64,000 bases of DNA from Marinobacterium ramblicola (GCF_019084545.1 NZ_JAHREP010000017.1:48625-112624); one strand, 5' to 3'. Numbered from the stretch's first letter, positions 1 to 11,561 are shown. Made by a program: numbers and translations. Notes: a model not told the origin generated them from the letters alone.

Positions 1-1021
1 TCAGTCGGATAATGGGATAGGCGCGGAGCGCGGTATTCAGGGCTTCCGGTGGCAGAAACAGCTGGTCCGGTGCGATTACCGGGCGTTGCACATCCCAGGC
101 TCGCTCCGAATGGCGCGACTGAACCTCCTGCCAGAACTGCTGAGCGGCCTCGTTCAGACCGGACTCCTGGATCAGCAGGGTGTTGTTGGGCAGGTAGTCG
201 AACAGCGTGGCGCAGTGGTCGAAAAACAGCGGCAGGTAGTATTCGATACCGGCCGGGGTCAGGCCTGAGGCGACATCCTGGTACACCGGGCAGCGGGTGT
301 AGTCGACGTCGAACAGCTCGCGCCAGCGCTGTTTGAAGCGGTTGATCGCGTCCTTGTTGAACGGGTACTCGCGTGCCGGCAGCAGGCGGATCCGCTCGAT
401 CTGCTCCACCGAGCGCTGAGTTTCCGGGTCAAAGGTGCGCAACGTGTCGATCTCGTCATCGAACAGATCGATACGGTAGGGTGTGTCGCTCCCCATCGGG
501 AACAGGTCGATCAGTGCGCCGCGGATGGCAAACTCACCGTGCTCGTACACGGTATCGACCAGAGAGTAGCCGGCATCGGTCAGTCGTGAACGCATCTGTT
601 CCGGATCGAAGCGCTGTCCGCGCTCCAGCCAGAGCGAGTTGCCGGTGACGAAGCTGGGTGGCGCGATGCGCTGCATCAGGGTTTGCGCCGGTACCACCAG
701 AACACCGCTGCTCATCTCCGGTAGCTTGTACAGCGCTTCGATCCGGGTCGAGATGATGTCCTGATGCGGCGAAAAGTTATCGTAGGGCAGGGTTTCCCAG
801 TCGGGGAACAGGTGTACCGGGTACTGCCTGTCACCAAAGAAACCGATCTCGCTGCGGGCGCGGGCGGCGCTTTCGCTGTCGCGACAGACCAGCAGGATAG
901 GCCCCTTGTGCTGCTCGCTGATCGCGCGGATCAGCAGCCCGGTGGCGCTGCCGAGTACCTGGCCAATGCGTTTGATGTCGCCAGGGCTGTGAGGTAGCGG
1001 GGGCTGAAAACGGCTGGGCAC
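1..1021 (-). CDS. mfd: Transcription-repair coupling factor Mfd, N-terminal part (cut by the window edge)
   Basis: Mfd is the ATP-dependent translocase that removes RNA polymerase stalled at DNA lesions and recruits UvrA. The frame stays open from a GTG at 1021 to the window edge, about 340 codons without a stop. The translation contains Mfd N-terminal (UvrB-like D1a-D2-D1b) motifs such as LPYDNFSPHQDIISTRIEAL and VYEHGEFAIRGALIDLFPMG. An AGGAG sits about 6 nt before the GTG and no earlier in-frame start is better placed. The RNAP-interaction and helicase domains lie outside the window. It is divergent from gap, an arrangement also known in Pseudomonas. The family call is secure and the start is likely. 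Confidence 0.93.
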   Translation of the reverse strand, partial: MPSRFQPPLPHSPGDIKRIGQVLGSATGLLIRAISEQHKGPILLVCRDSESAARARSEIGFFGDRQYPVHLFPDWETLPYDNFSPHQDIISTRIEALYKLPEMSSGVLVVPAQTLMQRIAPPSFVTGNSLWLERGQRFDPEQMRSRLTDAGYSLVDTVYEHGEFAIRGALIDLFPMGSDTPYRIDLFDDEIDTLRTFDPETQRSVEQIERIRLLPAREYPFNKDAINRFKQRWRELFDVDYTRCPVYQDVASGLTPAGIEYYLPLFFDHCATLFDYLPNNTLLIQESGLNEAAQQFWQEVQSRHSERAWDVQRPVIAPDQLFLPPEALNTALRAYPIIRL

Positions 1022-1173
1022 GCGTGACTCCTTATTAACGACCCGTTGGAGAGCAGCCTATTCTAACGGCGCACGCACTAATTCGCAGCCCGAATCGCAG
1101 CTCGAAAGCCGACGGATTGCACTGCAGAGGTGAGAAAATGGCGGGAGTGGTACAAAAGTCTAGGATCGGTTGT

Positions 1174-1202
1174 TTGCCCAGGGCCGCATAAACAGGGATA
1201 AT
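1174..1202 (+). promoter_or_regulatory. Candidate sigma70 promoter for gap
   Basis: TTGCCC (1174-1179), a 17-nt spacer and GATAAT (1197-1202) form a reasonable -35/-10 pair. This would give a leader of roughly 40 nt before the GTG at 1247. It rests on pattern match alone. Confidence 0.35.
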
Positions 1203-1246
1203 ACGCGCACCCAAATTGAGCTGACACAATTTCGGAGTTTCCGCCT

Positions 1247-2683
1247 GTGACCCAAGAACTGATTTTAGCCGACTGGAATGCTCGTGAAGCGATCGCTGAA
1301 GCGATGGTACCCCTGGTCGGTCGTCTATACCGTGATCGCAACGTTGAGATATCAATTTACGGACGATTGATCGTAAAGCGCTCCGTGATCGATATCCTCA
1401 AAGCCCACCGTTTCGTGCGTCAGGTAGAAGGCGAAGAGCTGTCCGTGGTCGACACCTTCCCGGTGCTCGAAGCGGTTAGCGAGATGAGCGTCAACGAGGC
1501 TCATATCGATATCGGCAAGCTGGCGGTCAAATTCCGCGCAGAGGGCGCCGGTCGGCCGCTTAAAGAGTTTCTTGCCACTGAGCTGGCCGGTGCTACCGTC
1601 CAGGGTAACGGTCGGCCGTCCACCGATGTGGTGCTTTACGGTTTCGGTCGCATCGGTCGCCTGCTGGCGCGTTTGATGATCGATCGCTCCGGCGCCGGTC
1701 ACTCGCTGAGCCTGAAGGCGATTGTGGTGCGCAAGGGTAGTGCACCCAACGATCTGGAAAAGCGTGCTAGCCTGCTGCGTCGTGACTCCGTGCACGGCTC
1801 GTTCAAGGGTACCATCCTGGTCGACGAAGAGAGCCAGTCGCTGATCGTCAATGGTAACCTGATCAAGGTGATCTTTGCCGATGCCCCGGATACGATCGAT
1901 TACACCCAGTACGGCATCAACGATGCGCTGGTCATCGATAACACCGGTAAATGGCGTGACCAGGAAGGGCTGTCTCTGCACCTGAAGTCGAATGGGGTTG
2001 CGCGCGTGATCCTGACCGCCCCGGGCAAGGGTGTGAAAAATATCGTCATGGGCGTCAACGATGGCGATGTGCTCGATAGCGACACCATCCTGTCCGCTGC
2101 ATCCTGCACCACCAACGCGATCACCCCTATCCTGAAGGCGATGAACGACAAGTACGGTGTTGCCAACGGTCACGTTGAAACCGTTCACTCCTACACCAAC
2201 GACCAGAACCTGATCGATAACTACCACAAGGGTGATCGTCGCGGTCGTGCCGCGGGCCTGAACATGGTTATCACTGAGACCGGTGCTGCCAAGGCGGTAT
2301 CCAAGGCGCTGCCCGAACTGGAAGGCAAGCTGACCGGTAACGCGATCCGCGTGCCGACGCCGAACGTCTCCATGGCGATTCTGAACCTCAACCTCGAAAC
2401 TGCGGTTGAGAAGGATGAGCTGAACGATTACCTGCGCAACATCGCGTTGCACTCCAAGCTGCAGAAGCAGGTCGACTACAGCAACTCTCCTGAAGCCGTG
2501 TCCAGCGATTTCGTCGGCTCCCGCGCTGCAGGGGTGGTTGATGGTCTGGCCACCATCGCCAGCGGCAAGAGTTGTGTGCTGTACGTTTGGTACGACAACG
2601 AATTTGGCTACAGCTGCCAGGTCGTGCGTTTGGCGCAGCGAATCGCCAAGTGCACGCTGCCGGCTTACCCGATCGAAGCCTGA
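1247..2683 (+). CDS. gap: Glyceraldehyde-3-phosphate dehydrogenase, N-terminally extended type
   Basis: It interconverts glyceraldehyde-3-phosphate and 1,3-bisphosphoglycerate in the cytoplasm. At 478 aa it is about 140 residues longer than classical GapA. The extra N-terminal segment (about residues 1-125) precedes a Rossmann motif YGFGRIGRLL at about 131-140. The catalytic Cys is at about 287 in ASCTTNAITP. HSYTNDQNLID and the C-terminal WYDNEFGYS signature are present. The GTG start at 1247 has GGAG about 9 nt upstream. The same long form sits between mfd and nqrA in Pseudomonas. The extension is a feature of that subfamily, and a gluconeogenic role is commonly inferred for it. Cofactor preference cannot be read from the sequence. 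A strong bidirectional terminator follows. Confidence 0.93.
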   Translation: MTQELILADWNAREAIAEAMVPLVGRLYRDRNVEISIYGRLIVKRSVIDILKAHRFVRQVEGEELSVVDTFPVLEAVSEMSVNEAHIDIGKLAVKFRAEGAGRPLKEFLATELAGATVQGNGRPSTDVVLYGFGRIGRLLARLMIDRSGAGHSLSLKAIVVRKGSAPNDLEKRASLLRRDSVHGSFKGTILVDEESQSLIVNGNLIKVIFADAPDTIDYTQYGINDALVIDNTGKWRDQEGLSLHLKSNGVARVILTAPGKGVKNIVMGVNDGDVLDSDTILSAASCTTNAITPILKAMNDKYGVANGHVETVHSYTNDQNLIDNYHKGDRRGRAAGLNMVITETGAAKAVSKALPELEGKLTGNAIRVPTPNVSMAILNLNLETAVEKDELNDYLRNIALHSKLQKQVDYSNSPEAVSSDFVGSRAAGVVDGLATIASGKSCVLYVWYDNEFGYSCQVVRLAQRIAKCTLPAYPIEA

Positions 2684-2701
2684 TCCGGTAGCGAAAAAAA
2701 A

Positions 2702-2737
2702 GCCGCCTGCGGAGACTCCGCCGCAGGCGGCTTTTTT
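2702..2737. terminator. Bidirectional rho-independent terminator (gap / gate-domain protein)
   Basis: An 11-bp perfect stem GCCGCCTGCGG / CCGCAGGCGGC (2702-2712 and 2721-2731) encloses an 8-nt loop. It has an A-tract on its left (2694-2701) and a T-tract on its right (2732-2737), so it can stop transcription from both convergent genes. Confidence 0.92.
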
Positions 2738-2744
2738 GTGTGTC

Positions 2745-3716
2745 TCAGGCTTGGTCGGTGGTGGGGGCAGTATCGGGCTTGCGTTGCACGAACGCTAGCC
2801 GGGCAAGGATGGCGATGGCCAGGATCGCGAAGGCCAGACGTGCCCAGAGGATGGCGGATAGATCGGCGCCCAGTAGCATGATCAGCAGGGTATCTTCGAT
2901 CAAGCTGTGGCAGAGTCCGAGAAAGCTCAGGGTCAGGAAAATATCCCTCTGGCTGATCCGGCCGGAGCGTGCCTCTCGAATCAGCAGTCCCGCACCGAAG
3001 GTTAGGCCGAGCACCGTGCCGATGACGGTGACATTCGCCGCTGCCTTGCCGATGCCGAGGAGGCGCAATACCGGAAACAGCAGGTAATGGATCAGGCGCT
3101 CGATACCCAGTAGCTGCAGCAGGCGCAGCAGGGCAAGCAGCGTCAGGATGATCGGGAAGATCAAGAGCAGGGTCTCGGCCTGATTCAGTGCCCACTCTGC
3201 AAGGCTTGTATCCAGGCTGCCTTCGGGGCGCCAGAGCAGGGTGCTGGGCGTCTGCAACAGCTCGAAGTGGCTGTAGATCAGGTTGGTCAGGGCGCCCAAC
3301 ACCAGGGCGCCTCCGATTCTGATGCTCAGGGTGGCTCGCCAGCCTACGCCTGCCGAACGGGCGACGGCGCCTTCGATCGGCAGGGAGTGCGCGAGCAGCA
3401 TCAGGATGCCGAGTACGCTGACCTGGGCGACGCTCAGCGGCTGCTCCAGTGCGAGATTGAAAAATACCATCATCCCGGTATAGATATTGGTCAGCAGCGT
3501 TGCTGCCCAGACCAGTGCGATTGCGTCCGGTAATCCAAGCAGTTGCATCACTGGAGACAGCAGATAGGCCAGTGCCTCCGTGCCGCCGATCATGTCGAGC
3601 AGTTTGACGGCGATCAGGGTCGGTACCATCACCTTGACCAAGGTCCAGTACACCCTGGCCGTCTCCTTGATAATCTGGCTGCATTCCTGTCCTGCCTTCA
3701 ATAGCGCAGTGGTCAT
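2745..3716 (-). CDS. Nucleoside-recognition (Gate) domain membrane protein, SpmA/SpmB-like
   Basis: This is a 323-aa polytopic inner-membrane protein with two gate-type halves: about 1-150 with the loop TLLTNIYTGMMVFFNLAL, and about 180-323 with GTVLGLTFGAGLLIREA and SLIEDTLLIMLLGADL. The family (nucleoside recognition domain, related to spore maturation proteins SpmA/B and to nucleoside transporters) is recognisable, but the substrate is unknown. The reading frame extends further upstream, but I chose the ATG at 3716 because AAGGA lies about 10 nt before it and the extra residues look like unselected leader. It is divergent from an Lrp-type regulator across a 178-bp gap containing a perfect palindrome, so it is a plausible target of that regulator. 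Confidence 0.75.
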   Translation of the reverse strand: MTTALLKAGQECSQIIKETARVYWTLVKVMVPTLIAVKLLDMIGGTEALAYLLSPVMQLLGLPDAIALVWAATLLTNIYTGMMVFFNLALEQPLSVAQVSVLGILMLLAHSLPIEGAVARSAGVGWRATLSIRIGGALVLGALTNLIYSHFELLQTPSTLLWRPEGSLDTSLAEWALNQAETLLLIFPIILTLLALLRLLQLLGIERLIHYLLFPVLRLLGIGKAAANVTVIGTVLGLTFGAGLLIREARSGRISQRDIFLTLSFLGLCHSLIEDTLLIMLLGADLSAILWARLAFAILAIAILARLAFVQRKPDTAPTTDQA

Positions 3717-3854
3717 GAGTCTGTCGTCCTTAGCTGGTTTGTCAGTGGTTGGGCGCTTTCGGTAGGGTGCGCGAATGGTGCTTATTTTAGGGATGTGCGG
3801 AAAAATAATTTCCAATAACTCAGCTGAAAATTTTCTAAAAGTTCATTTTTTTTG

Positions 3855-3870
3855 TTAGTTTCGAAACTAA
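3855..3870. promoter_or_regulatory. 16-bp perfect palindrome, candidate Lrp/AsnC operator
   Basis: TTAGTTTCGAAACTAA is perfectly self-complementary. It lies in the AT-rich divergent region, 24 bp before the regulator start. Lrp/AsnC proteins usually bind such imperfect-to-perfect palindromes next to their own gene. Assignment to this regulator is inference. Confidence 0.5.
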
Positions 3871-3894
3871 ATTAACTTCGCGGGTAGAATTGGG

Positions 3895-4359
3895 ATGCTG
3901 GATCGAATTGATCGGCGGATACTCGGGCTGTTGCAGCAGGACTGTAGTCTCACCAATGTGCAGCTGGCAGAGCAGGTGGGGTTGTCTCCGCCGGCCTGCC
4001 TTAAGCGGGTGAGGCGCCTCACGGATCAGGGCTATATCGATAAGCGGGTGGCGCTGCTGGTGCCGGAGCGTTTCGGGCCGTCACTACACATGGTGGTGGA
4101 GGTGGAGATGGTCAGCGATCAGCGCCATGTGAACGAGGCATTTGCCAATCGGGTGCGGGCCTCCGCCGAGGTGAAACAGTGTTACCGGGTAACGGGGGAG
4201 GTGGATTTCGTGCTGATTGTGATGGTGTCCGACATGTCGGCGTATGAGGCGTTTTGCGAGCGGGTGCTTTATGCGGAGCCCAATATGAAAAAATTTAGAA
4301 CGTTGATCTCGATGCGCAGAGAAAAATTCGATACGGCGATCGATGTCGATCGATCCTGA
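3895..4359 (+). CDS. Lrp/AsnC family transcriptional regulator
   Basis: This is a 154-aa protein with the standard Lrp architecture. The N-terminal winged HTH begins LDRIDRRILGLLQQD, with helices around LAEQVGLSPPACLKRVRRL (residues about 24-42). A C-terminal RAM ligand/oligomerisation domain follows (about 70-150, including YRVTGEVDFVLIVMV). It probably controls the divergent gate-domain membrane gene and itself through the palindrome at 3855-3870. The effector is unknown; amino acids are usual for the family. The ribosome binding site is weak, but the N-terminus matches family starts. Confidence 0.88.
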   Translation: MLDRIDRRILGLLQQDCSLTNVQLAEQVGLSPPACLKRVRRLTDQGYIDKRVALLVPERFGPSLHMVVEVEMVSDQRHVNEAFANRVRASAEVKQCYRVTGEVDFVLIVMVSDMSAYEAFCERVLYAEPNMKKFRTLISMRREKFDTAIDVDRS

Positions 4360-4633
4360 GATCGTGGGAGGCGCGTTATCGTGCTCTTGTCATGAGTGTT
4401 CGGCCTCGTTGTCGTAACCGAGCTCTCAAGTGGAGGAAGAATTGCCACTGAAAGTGCCTGATCGGAAAGGTACTTTGTAGAAAAATGACAAGGCGCTCAG
4501 GTATACTTGTGCGGATTTTTGGTGGCGTCTGGCAAATGCCTCTGTGAGACGTTCTGATCGATCGCTTAAATCGGTCAGGTAAGGGGGAGCGTGCAGAGCA
4601 TAAACCAGGCGCCAGAACAGTTCATATTATTAG

Positions 4634-5983
<1,350 letters not shown>

Positions 5984-5995
5984 GCGAGGCTGGCC

Positions 5996-7204
5996 ATGAG
6001 TTTGAGATCTTTTCTGGATAATCTCGAGCCGCACTTCCACAAGGGCGGTAAATACGAGAATTGGTATGCGCTTTACGAAGCGGTCGATACCATCTTCTAC
6101 ACCCCGGGTAAGGTGACCAAGAGCGCAGCGCACGTGCGTGACGCTGTCGACCTGAAGCGCATCATGATCCTGGTGTGGATGTGTACATTCCCGGCAATTT
6201 TCTTCGGTATGTACAACCTGGGCCTGCAGGCCAATACGGCGATGGCCGAGCTGGGGCTGACCGAAGCTACCGGTTGGCGCGGCGCCATCATCGGCTCGCT
6301 AACCGGGTTCGATCCGAACAGTGTTTGGGACAACCTGATCTACGGTGCCGTGTACTGGCTGCCGGTGTATATCACCACCTTTGTGGTGGGTGGATTCTGG
6401 GAAGTGCTGTTCGCGATGAAGCGCGGTCACGAGGTCAACGAAGGTTTCTTTGTCACCTCTGTGCTGTTTGCCCTGATCCTGCCACCGACCATTCCGCTGT
6501 GGCAGGTAGCCTTGGGCATCAGCTTCGGTGTCGTGATCGGCAAGGAAGTGTTCGGTGGTACCGGCAAGAACTTCCTTAACCCGGCGCTGACCGGCCGCGC
6601 CTTCCTGTTCTTCGCCTACCCGGCCAACATGTCAGGTGATGCGATCTGGACGGCTGTCGACGGTTTCTCCGGCGCAACGCCTCTGGGTCTTGCGGCTGCC
6701 GGCGGTGTTGACCAGATCCTGGCCAACAACATCACCTGGATGGATGCCTTTATCGGTACGATTCAGGGCTCCGTTGGCGAGACATCGACTCTGGCGCTGT
6801 TGATTGGCGGTGTGATCATCATGTTCGCGCGTGTCGCGGCCTGGCGTATCGTTGCCGGTGTGTTGCTCGGTACTGTCGTCATGTCGGTGCTATTTAACAT
6901 GATCGGATCCGACACCAACCCGATGTTCTCCGTGCCGTTCTACTGGCATATGGTACTGGGTGGTTTTGCCTTCGGTATGTTCTTTATGGCGACCGATCCG
7001 GTTTCCGCTTCGATGACCAACACCGGTAAATGGGTATTCGGTGCCCTGATCGGTGTGATGGTGGTCCTGATCCGTGTCGTGAACCCGGCCTTCCCGGAAG
7101 GGATGATGCTGGCGATTCTGTTCGGCAACCTGTTCGCCCCGCTGATCGATAGCTTTGTCGTGCAGGCGAATATCAAACGGAGGATGAAGCGCAATGTCGT
7201 CTAA
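5996..7204 (+). CDS. nqrB: Na+-NQR subunit B
   Basis: Polytopic membrane subunit (402 aa) that carries riboflavin and a covalently bound FMN and forms part of the Na+ path. The flavinylation motif SGAT is at about 225-228 (T228 the attachment residue), in [29 protein letters not shown] is also conserved. It follows nqrA by 12 bp and overlaps nqrC by 11 bp, indicating translational coupling. The FMN is attached by the ApbE encoded in the same operon. Confidence 0.97.
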   Translation: MSLRSFLDNLEPHFHKGGKYENWYALYEAVDTIFYTPGKVTKSAAHVRDAVDLKRIMILVWMCTFPAIFFGMYNLGLQANTAMAELGLTEATGWRGAIIGSLTGFDPNSVWDNLIYGAVYWLPVYITTFVVGGFWEVLFAMKRGHEVNEGFFVTSVLFALILPPTIPLWQVALGISFGVVIGKEVFGGTGKNFLNPALTGRAFLFFAYPANMSGDAIWTAVDGFSGATPLGLAAAGGVDQILANNITWMDAFIGTIQGSVGETSTLALLIGGVIIMFARVAAWRIVAGVLLGTVVMSVLFNMIGSDTNPMFSVPFYWHMVLGGFAFGMFFMATDPVSASMTNTGKWVFGALIGVMVVLIRVVNPAFPEGMMLAILFGNLFAPLIDSFVVQANIKRRMKRNVV

Positions 7205-7973
7205 TAACGATACTATCGGTAAAACGCTTACCGTTACGATCCTGCTTTGCGTAATCTGCTCCGTGGTTGTGTCTGCTGCAGCAGTTATGCTCAAGCCCAA
7301 GCAGGTAGCCAACAAGGATCTGGACCGCAAGTCCAATATCCTGGCGGCTGCCGGTATTGCCGATCCGTCGAAATCGGTTGATGAGCTATTCAAGCAGATC
7401 ACCACTCGCTATGTCGATCTGGACAGCGGCAAGTTCGTTGAAGCGCCTGTTGCCAACTACGACGCCCGAAAGGCTGCCAAAGATCCCCAGTTGGGTGAGA
7501 AGCTTGGCCGTAGCGAAGATATCGCATCGATCAAATACCAGGCGAAGGTGATGCCGGTCTATCTGGTTGAATCCGGCGATGGTTCGATCGAAAAGGTGAT
7601 TCTGCCGGTTCACGGTTACGGTTTGTGGTCTACACTGTACGGTTTCCTCGCATTGGAGGGTGACCTGAATACGGTGGTGGGGCTGGGCTTCTACTCCCAT
7701 GCCGAAACACCGGGGCTTGGTGGTGAGGTGGATAACCCGCTGTGGAAGGCGCTATGGCCTGGTAAGAAGGTCTACGCCGACGATACCTCTGATCCGGAAA
7801 TTCACCTGGTTAAGGGTAGTGTGGATCCCTCGACGCCAAATGCCGAGTACAAGGTAGATGCACTGTCCGGTGCGACGCTGACCAGTAACGGTGTAACCCA
7901 CCTGATCCAGTTCTGGATGGGTAAAAATGGTTATGCGCCGTTCCTGAACAACCTGCGTGCAGGGGAGGCTTAA
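7194..7973 (+). CDS. nqrC: Na+-NQR subunit C
   Basis: NqrC (259 aa) has one N-terminal membrane anchor (about 10-32) and a large FMN-binding domain with the second covalent FMN. The flavinylation motif SGAT is at about 225-228 within [13 protein letters not shown]. The conserved stretch [17 protein letters not shown] precedes it. It overlaps nqrB and is followed after 3 bp by nqrD. Confidence 0.97.
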   Translation: MSSNNDTIGKTLTVTILLCVICSVVVSAAAVMLKPKQVANKDLDRKSNILAAAGIADPSKSVDELFKQITTRYVDLDSGKFVEAPVANYDARKAAKDPQLGEKLGRSEDIASIKYQAKVMPVYLVESGDGSIEKVILPVHGYGLWSTLYGFLALEGDLNTVVGLGFYSHAETPGLGGEVDNPLWKALWPGKKVYADDTSDPEIHLVKGSVDPSTPNAEYKVDALSGATLTSNGVTHLIQFWMGKNGYAPFLNNLRAGEA

Positions 7974-7976
7974 CAG

Positions 7977-8636
7977 ATGTCCAAGACAAATGAGGTCCTG
8001 GTAGGGCCGATAGTCAAAAACAACCCGATTGCACTGCAGATCCTCGGTATCTGCTCTGCACTCGCGGTTACGTCAAACCTTAAAACCGCGTTGGTAATGG
8101 GTATTGCCGTATCGCTGGTAACGGCGTTCTCCAACCTGTTCATCTCCGCAATCCGCAACCAGATTCCGGGCAACATTCGTATCATCGTACAGATGACGAT
8201 CATCGCCTCCCTGGTAATCGTGGTAGACCAGATCCTGAAGGCGTTTGCCTACGAGATCTCCAAGCAGCTGTCGGTATTCGTTGGTCTGATCATCACCAAC
8301 TGTATCGTCATGGGACGCGCGGAAGCCTTCGCCATGAAGAACCCGCCGGGTATCAGCTTCCTCGATGGTATCGGTAACGGTCTCGGCTACTCACTGGTGC
8401 TGATGTTCGTTGGTACGATTCGTGAGCTGTTCGGCTCCGGTTCGTTGTTCGGTATCGAGATCCTGCCGTTGATCAACAATGGTGGCTGGTATCAGGGTAA
8501 TGGTCTGTTGCTGTTGCCACCGAGTGCGTTCTTCATCATCGGTATGTTCATCTGGATCATCCGCTCCTGGAAACCGGAGCAGGTCGAGAAGCCGGAGTAC
8601 GTGTTGGCGTCGAACACCAAAGGCGCTGAGCATTAA
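7977..8636 (+). CDS. nqrD: Na+-NQR subunit D
   Basis: Six-helix membrane subunit (219 aa), homologous to NqrE and RnfE. The half-helix cysteines C26 (LGICSAL) and C109 (ITNCIVMG) match those that, with the NqrE pair, ligate the intramembrane iron centre in Vibrio NQR. It lies 3 bp after nqrC and 16 bp before nqrE. Confidence 0.97.
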   Translation: MSKTNEVLVGPIVKNNPIALQILGICSALAVTSNLKTALVMGIAVSLVTAFSNLFISAIRNQIPGNIRIIVQMTIIASLVIVVDQILKAFAYEISKQLSVFVGLIITNCIVMGRAEAFAMKNPPGISFLDGIGNGLGYSLVLMFVGTIRELFGSGSLFGIEILPLINNGGWYQGNGLLLLPPSAFFIIGMFIWIIRSWKPEQVEKPEYVLASNTKGAEH

Positions 8637-8652
8637 GGGGGCTGCGTAAGTT

Positions 8653-9261
8653 ATGGAACAGTATATCAGCCTTGCTGTCAGGGCGATTTTCGTTGAAAAC
8701 ATGGCGCTGGCCTTCTTCCTCGGGATGTGTACCTTCCTGGCGATCTCGAAGAAGGTGCAGACCGCTATCGGTCTGGGTGTTGCCGTTGTCGTGGTCCTGG
8801 TGATCACGGTTCCGGTCAACAACCTGATTTACAACTATCTGCTTCGTGAGGGAGCGCTGTCCTGGGCGGGCTATCCGAACGTGGATCTGAGCTTCCTGGG
8901 TTACATCTCCTATATCGGGGTTATCGCGGCGATCGTTCAGATCCTCGAGATGTTCCTCGATAAGTTCGTGCCGGCACTGTACAACGCGCTTGGCGTGTTC
9001 CTGCCGTTGATCACCGTAAACTGCGCCATCATGGGTGCTGCACTGTTTATGGTCGAGCGTGACTACACCTTCGGTGAAAGTGTGGTTTACGGCGCAGGTG
9101 CTGGTCTCGGTTGGGCGTTTGCGATTACCGCTTTGGCAGGTATCCGCGAGAAGCTCAAGTACAGCGACGTCCCTGAAGGCCTTCGTGGCCTCGGCATCAC
9201 CTTTATCACTGTAGGTCTGATGTCTCTGGGATTCATGTCGTTCTCCGGCGTCCAGCTGTAA
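8653..9261 (+). CDS. nqrE: Na+-NQR subunit E
   Basis: Six-helix membrane subunit (202 aa) related to RnfA, pairing with NqrD. C26 (GMCTFLA) and C124 (VNCAIMG) are the expected iron ligands. A G-rich stretch lies upstream of the ATG. Length and motifs are normal for the family. Confidence 0.97.
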   Translation: MEQYISLAVRAIFVENMALAFFLGMCTFLAISKKVQTAIGLGVAVVVVLVITVPVNNLIYNYLLREGALSWAGYPNVDLSFLGYISYIGVIAAIVQILEMFLDKFVPALYNALGVFLPLITVNCAIMGAALFMVERDYTFGESVVYGAGAGLGWAFAITALAGIREKLKYSDVPEGLRGLGITFITVGLMSLGFMSFSGVQL

Positions 9262-9297
9262 GGCGGGCATGAACAGTTTTAAGGATGGATTGAACCT

Positions 9298-10527
9298 ATG
9301 AATGCAGAAATCATTCTGGGTGTGGTCATGTTCACGGCGATGGTGCTTGCACTGGTTGCCGTGATCCTGGCCGCACGAGCTAAACTGGTCAGTTCCGGTA
9401 ATGTGACGATCGAGATCAACCATGATCCGGAAAAATCGATCACTGTACCGGCGGGTGGCAAGCTGCTGCAGACCTTGGCCAACAAAGGCATCTTCCTGGC
9501 ATCGGCCTGTGGCGGCGGTGGCACATGCGCACAGTGCAAGTGTCAGGTAATGGACGGTGGCGGCTCCATGCTGCCGACCGAAGAGTCGCACTTCACCATG
9601 CGTGAGGCGAAGGAGGGCTGGCGTCTCTCCTGTCAGGTCGCCGTGAAGCAGGACATGAAGATCCACGTCGAAGACGATGTCTTTGGTGTGAAAAAGTGGG
9701 AATGTACCGTCGAGTCCAACCCGAACGTGGCGACCTTCATCAAGGAGCTGACGCTGCGCCTGCCTGAGGGCGAGAGCGTGGACTTCCGTGCCGGTGGTTA
9801 CGTTCAGCTGGAAGCGCCTGCGCACGAAGTGCACTACAAGGATTTCGATATCGAAGAGAAGTTCCGTGGTGACTGGGACAAGTTCAACCTGTGGCAGTAT
9901 GTGTCCAAGGTCGACGAACCGGTGATCCGTGCCTACTCGATGGCGAACTATCCGGAAGAGCGCGGTGTCGTGAAGTTCAACATCCGTATCGCGTCTCCGC
10001 CTCCAGGCAGTCAGGGTATCCCGCCGGGGCAGATGTCCTCGTACGTGTTCAGCCTGAAGCCGGGTGACAAGATCACCGTGTACGGACCCTTCGGTGAGTT
10101 CTTTGCCCGTGAAACCGATAACGAGATGGTATTTATCGGTGGTGGTGCAGGTATGGCGCCGATGCGTTCTCACATCTTTGACCAGCTGAAGCGCTTGAAC
10201 TCTACCCGCAAGATCTCCTTCTGGTATGGCGCGCGCTCCATGCGCGAGGCGTTCTACGTGGACGAGTTCGACAAGCTGGCTGAAGAGAATCCGAACTTCA
10301 AGTGGCACCTGGCGCTGTCGGATCCGCTGCCGGAAGACAACTGGACCGGCTACACCGGCTTCATCCATAACGTGCTGTACGAGAACTATCTGAAGGACCA
10401 CGAGGCGCCTGAAGATTGCGAGTACTACATGTGTGGACCGCCAATGATGAACTCCGCGGTCATCAAGATGCTGCTGGATCTTGGTGTAGAGCGTGAAAAC
10501 ATCCTGCTCGACGACTTCGGCGGTTGA
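9298..10527 (+). CDS. nqrF: Na+-NQR subunit F, NADH-oxidising ferredoxin-reductase subunit
   Basis: NqrF (409 aa) takes hydride from NADH on the cytoplasmic face. An N-terminal helix (about 5-27) leads to a 2Fe-2S domain with ligands C71, C77, C80 ([12 protein letters not shown]) and C112. An FAD-binding domain follows ([11 protein letters not shown]) and then a NADH domain ([12 protein letters not shown], and MCGPPMM near the C-terminus). Start at ATG 9298. apbE follows directly. Confidence 0.97.
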   Translation: MNAEIILGVVMFTAMVLALVAVILAARAKLVSSGNVTIEINHDPEKSITVPAGGKLLQTLANKGIFLASACGGGGTCAQCKCQVMDGGGSMLPTEESHFTMREAKEGWRLSCQVAVKQDMKIHVEDDVFGVKKWECTVESNPNVATFIKELTLRLPEGESVDFRAGGYVQLEAPAHEVHYKDFDIEEKFRGDWDKFNLWQYVSKVDEPVIRAYSMANYPEERGVVKFNIRIASPPPGSQGIPPGQMSSYVFSLKPGDKITVYGPFGEFFARETDNEMVFIGGGAGMAPMRSHIFDQLKRLNSTRKISFWYGARSMREAFYVDEFDKLAEENPNFKWHLALSDPLPEDNWTGYTGFIHNVLYENYLKDHEAPEDCEYYMCGPPMMNSAVIKMLLDLGVERENILLDDFGG

Positions 10528-10532
10528 TAGGG

Positions 10533-11561
10533 ATGCGCAGGCTTATCAATAGTCTGGGATGGCCAGTAGCTCTGCTGCTGGCCGTTTTCTTTTTGGCGGG
10601 ATGCGAAAAGACCCCCGAGGTGGTTGGCTTTAACGGCCTGACCATGGGAACAAGCTTCAGTATCCGCTGGGTCGATACGGATCCGGCACGGGTCGAGGCG
10701 CTGCGCCCGAAGGTTGGTGAGGTGCTGAAAGAGGTCAATCAGCATATGTCGACCTACATCCCCGATTCCGAATTGTCGCAGTTCAACAAGGCGCCGGCCG
10801 GAAGCCGGGTAGCGCTATCCGAGGGGCTGGCACATGTCGTTGCTGCCGCCCTGGAGCTTAGCGCGCAAACGGATGGCGCTTACGATGTCACTGTCGGACC
10901 GCTGGTCAATCTCTGGGGCTTTGGTCCGGATGGTCGCGTCGTCAACGCGCCGTCGCCGGAGCAGCTCGAAGCGCTGCGCTCCCGCGTCGGCTACAAGTCA
11001 CTGACGCTGTCGCCCGATGGTCGGCTAACCAAGGCGGGTGACCAGTATGTAGATCTCTCCTCCATCGCCAAGGGGTACGGCGTCGACCGGGTAGCCGAGC
11101 TGCTTGAGCGCGAGGGGATTGGGAGCTATTTGGTCGAGATCGGGGGAGAGCTACGCGCCAAAGGGCTGAAGCCGGACGGCAGTGATTGGCGGGTGGCGAT
11201 CGAGAGTCCTGTCGAGGGTGTGCGTGAGATCGAGCGTGTCATCAGCGTCAAGGATATCGGTATCGCGACCTCCGGTGACTACCGAAATTATTTCGAGCAG
11301 GATGGTGTGAGATTTTCACACACTATCGATCCGCGTACGGGTTATCCTATTCGTCATCGGCTGGCATCCGTAACCGTGTTGCGGCCTACCTGCATGGAGG
11401 CAGATGCGCTCGCTACAGCGCTGATGGTGTTGGGTGAAGAGGAGGGGCTTCGCTTTGCGCAGGAGCGGAATATAGCCGCGTTTTTCATTGTCAAACAGGA
11501 TAACGGGTTCAGGGAGATATCAACGCCCGGATTTGAGGCATTCCTGAAGGAGGTTAACTGA
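10533..11561 (+). CDS. apbE: FAD:protein FMN transferase ApbE (lipoprotein)
   Basis: ApbE covalently attaches FMN to threonine in SGAT motifs, here NqrB and NqrC. The 342-aa product has a lipoprotein signal with lipobox LAGC (C24), so it acts at the periplasmic side of the inner membrane. Family motifs MGTSFSIRW, DLSSIAKGYGVD and SHTIDPRTGYPI are present. I prefer ATG 10533 to a TTG at 10524 that overlaps the nqrF stop. It is followed by nqrM with a 1-nt overlap. Confidence 0.93.
   Translation: MRRLINSLGWPVALLLAVFFLAGCEKTPEVVGFNGLTMGTSFSIRWVDTDPARVEALRPKVGEVLKEVNQHMSTYIPDSELSQFNKAPAGSRVALSEGLAHVVAAALELSAQTDGAYDVTVGPLVNLWGFGPDGRVVNAPSPEQLEALRSRVGYKSLTLSPDGRLTKAGDQYVDLSSIAKGYGVDRVAELLEREGIGSYLVEIGGELRAKGLKPDGSDWRVAIESPVEGVREIERVISVKDIGIATSGDYRNYFEQDGVRFSHTIDPRTGYPIRHRLASVTVLRPTCMEADALATALMVLGEEEGLRFAQERNIAAFFIVKQDNGFREISTPGFEAFLKEVN

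Noticed and set aside
8557..10401. 614-codon open frame antisense to nqrDEF
   Set aside because: It lies wholly opposite well-conserved nqr genes, has His/Arg/Gln-rich composition typical of antisense frames in GC-rich DNA, and shows no family motif.
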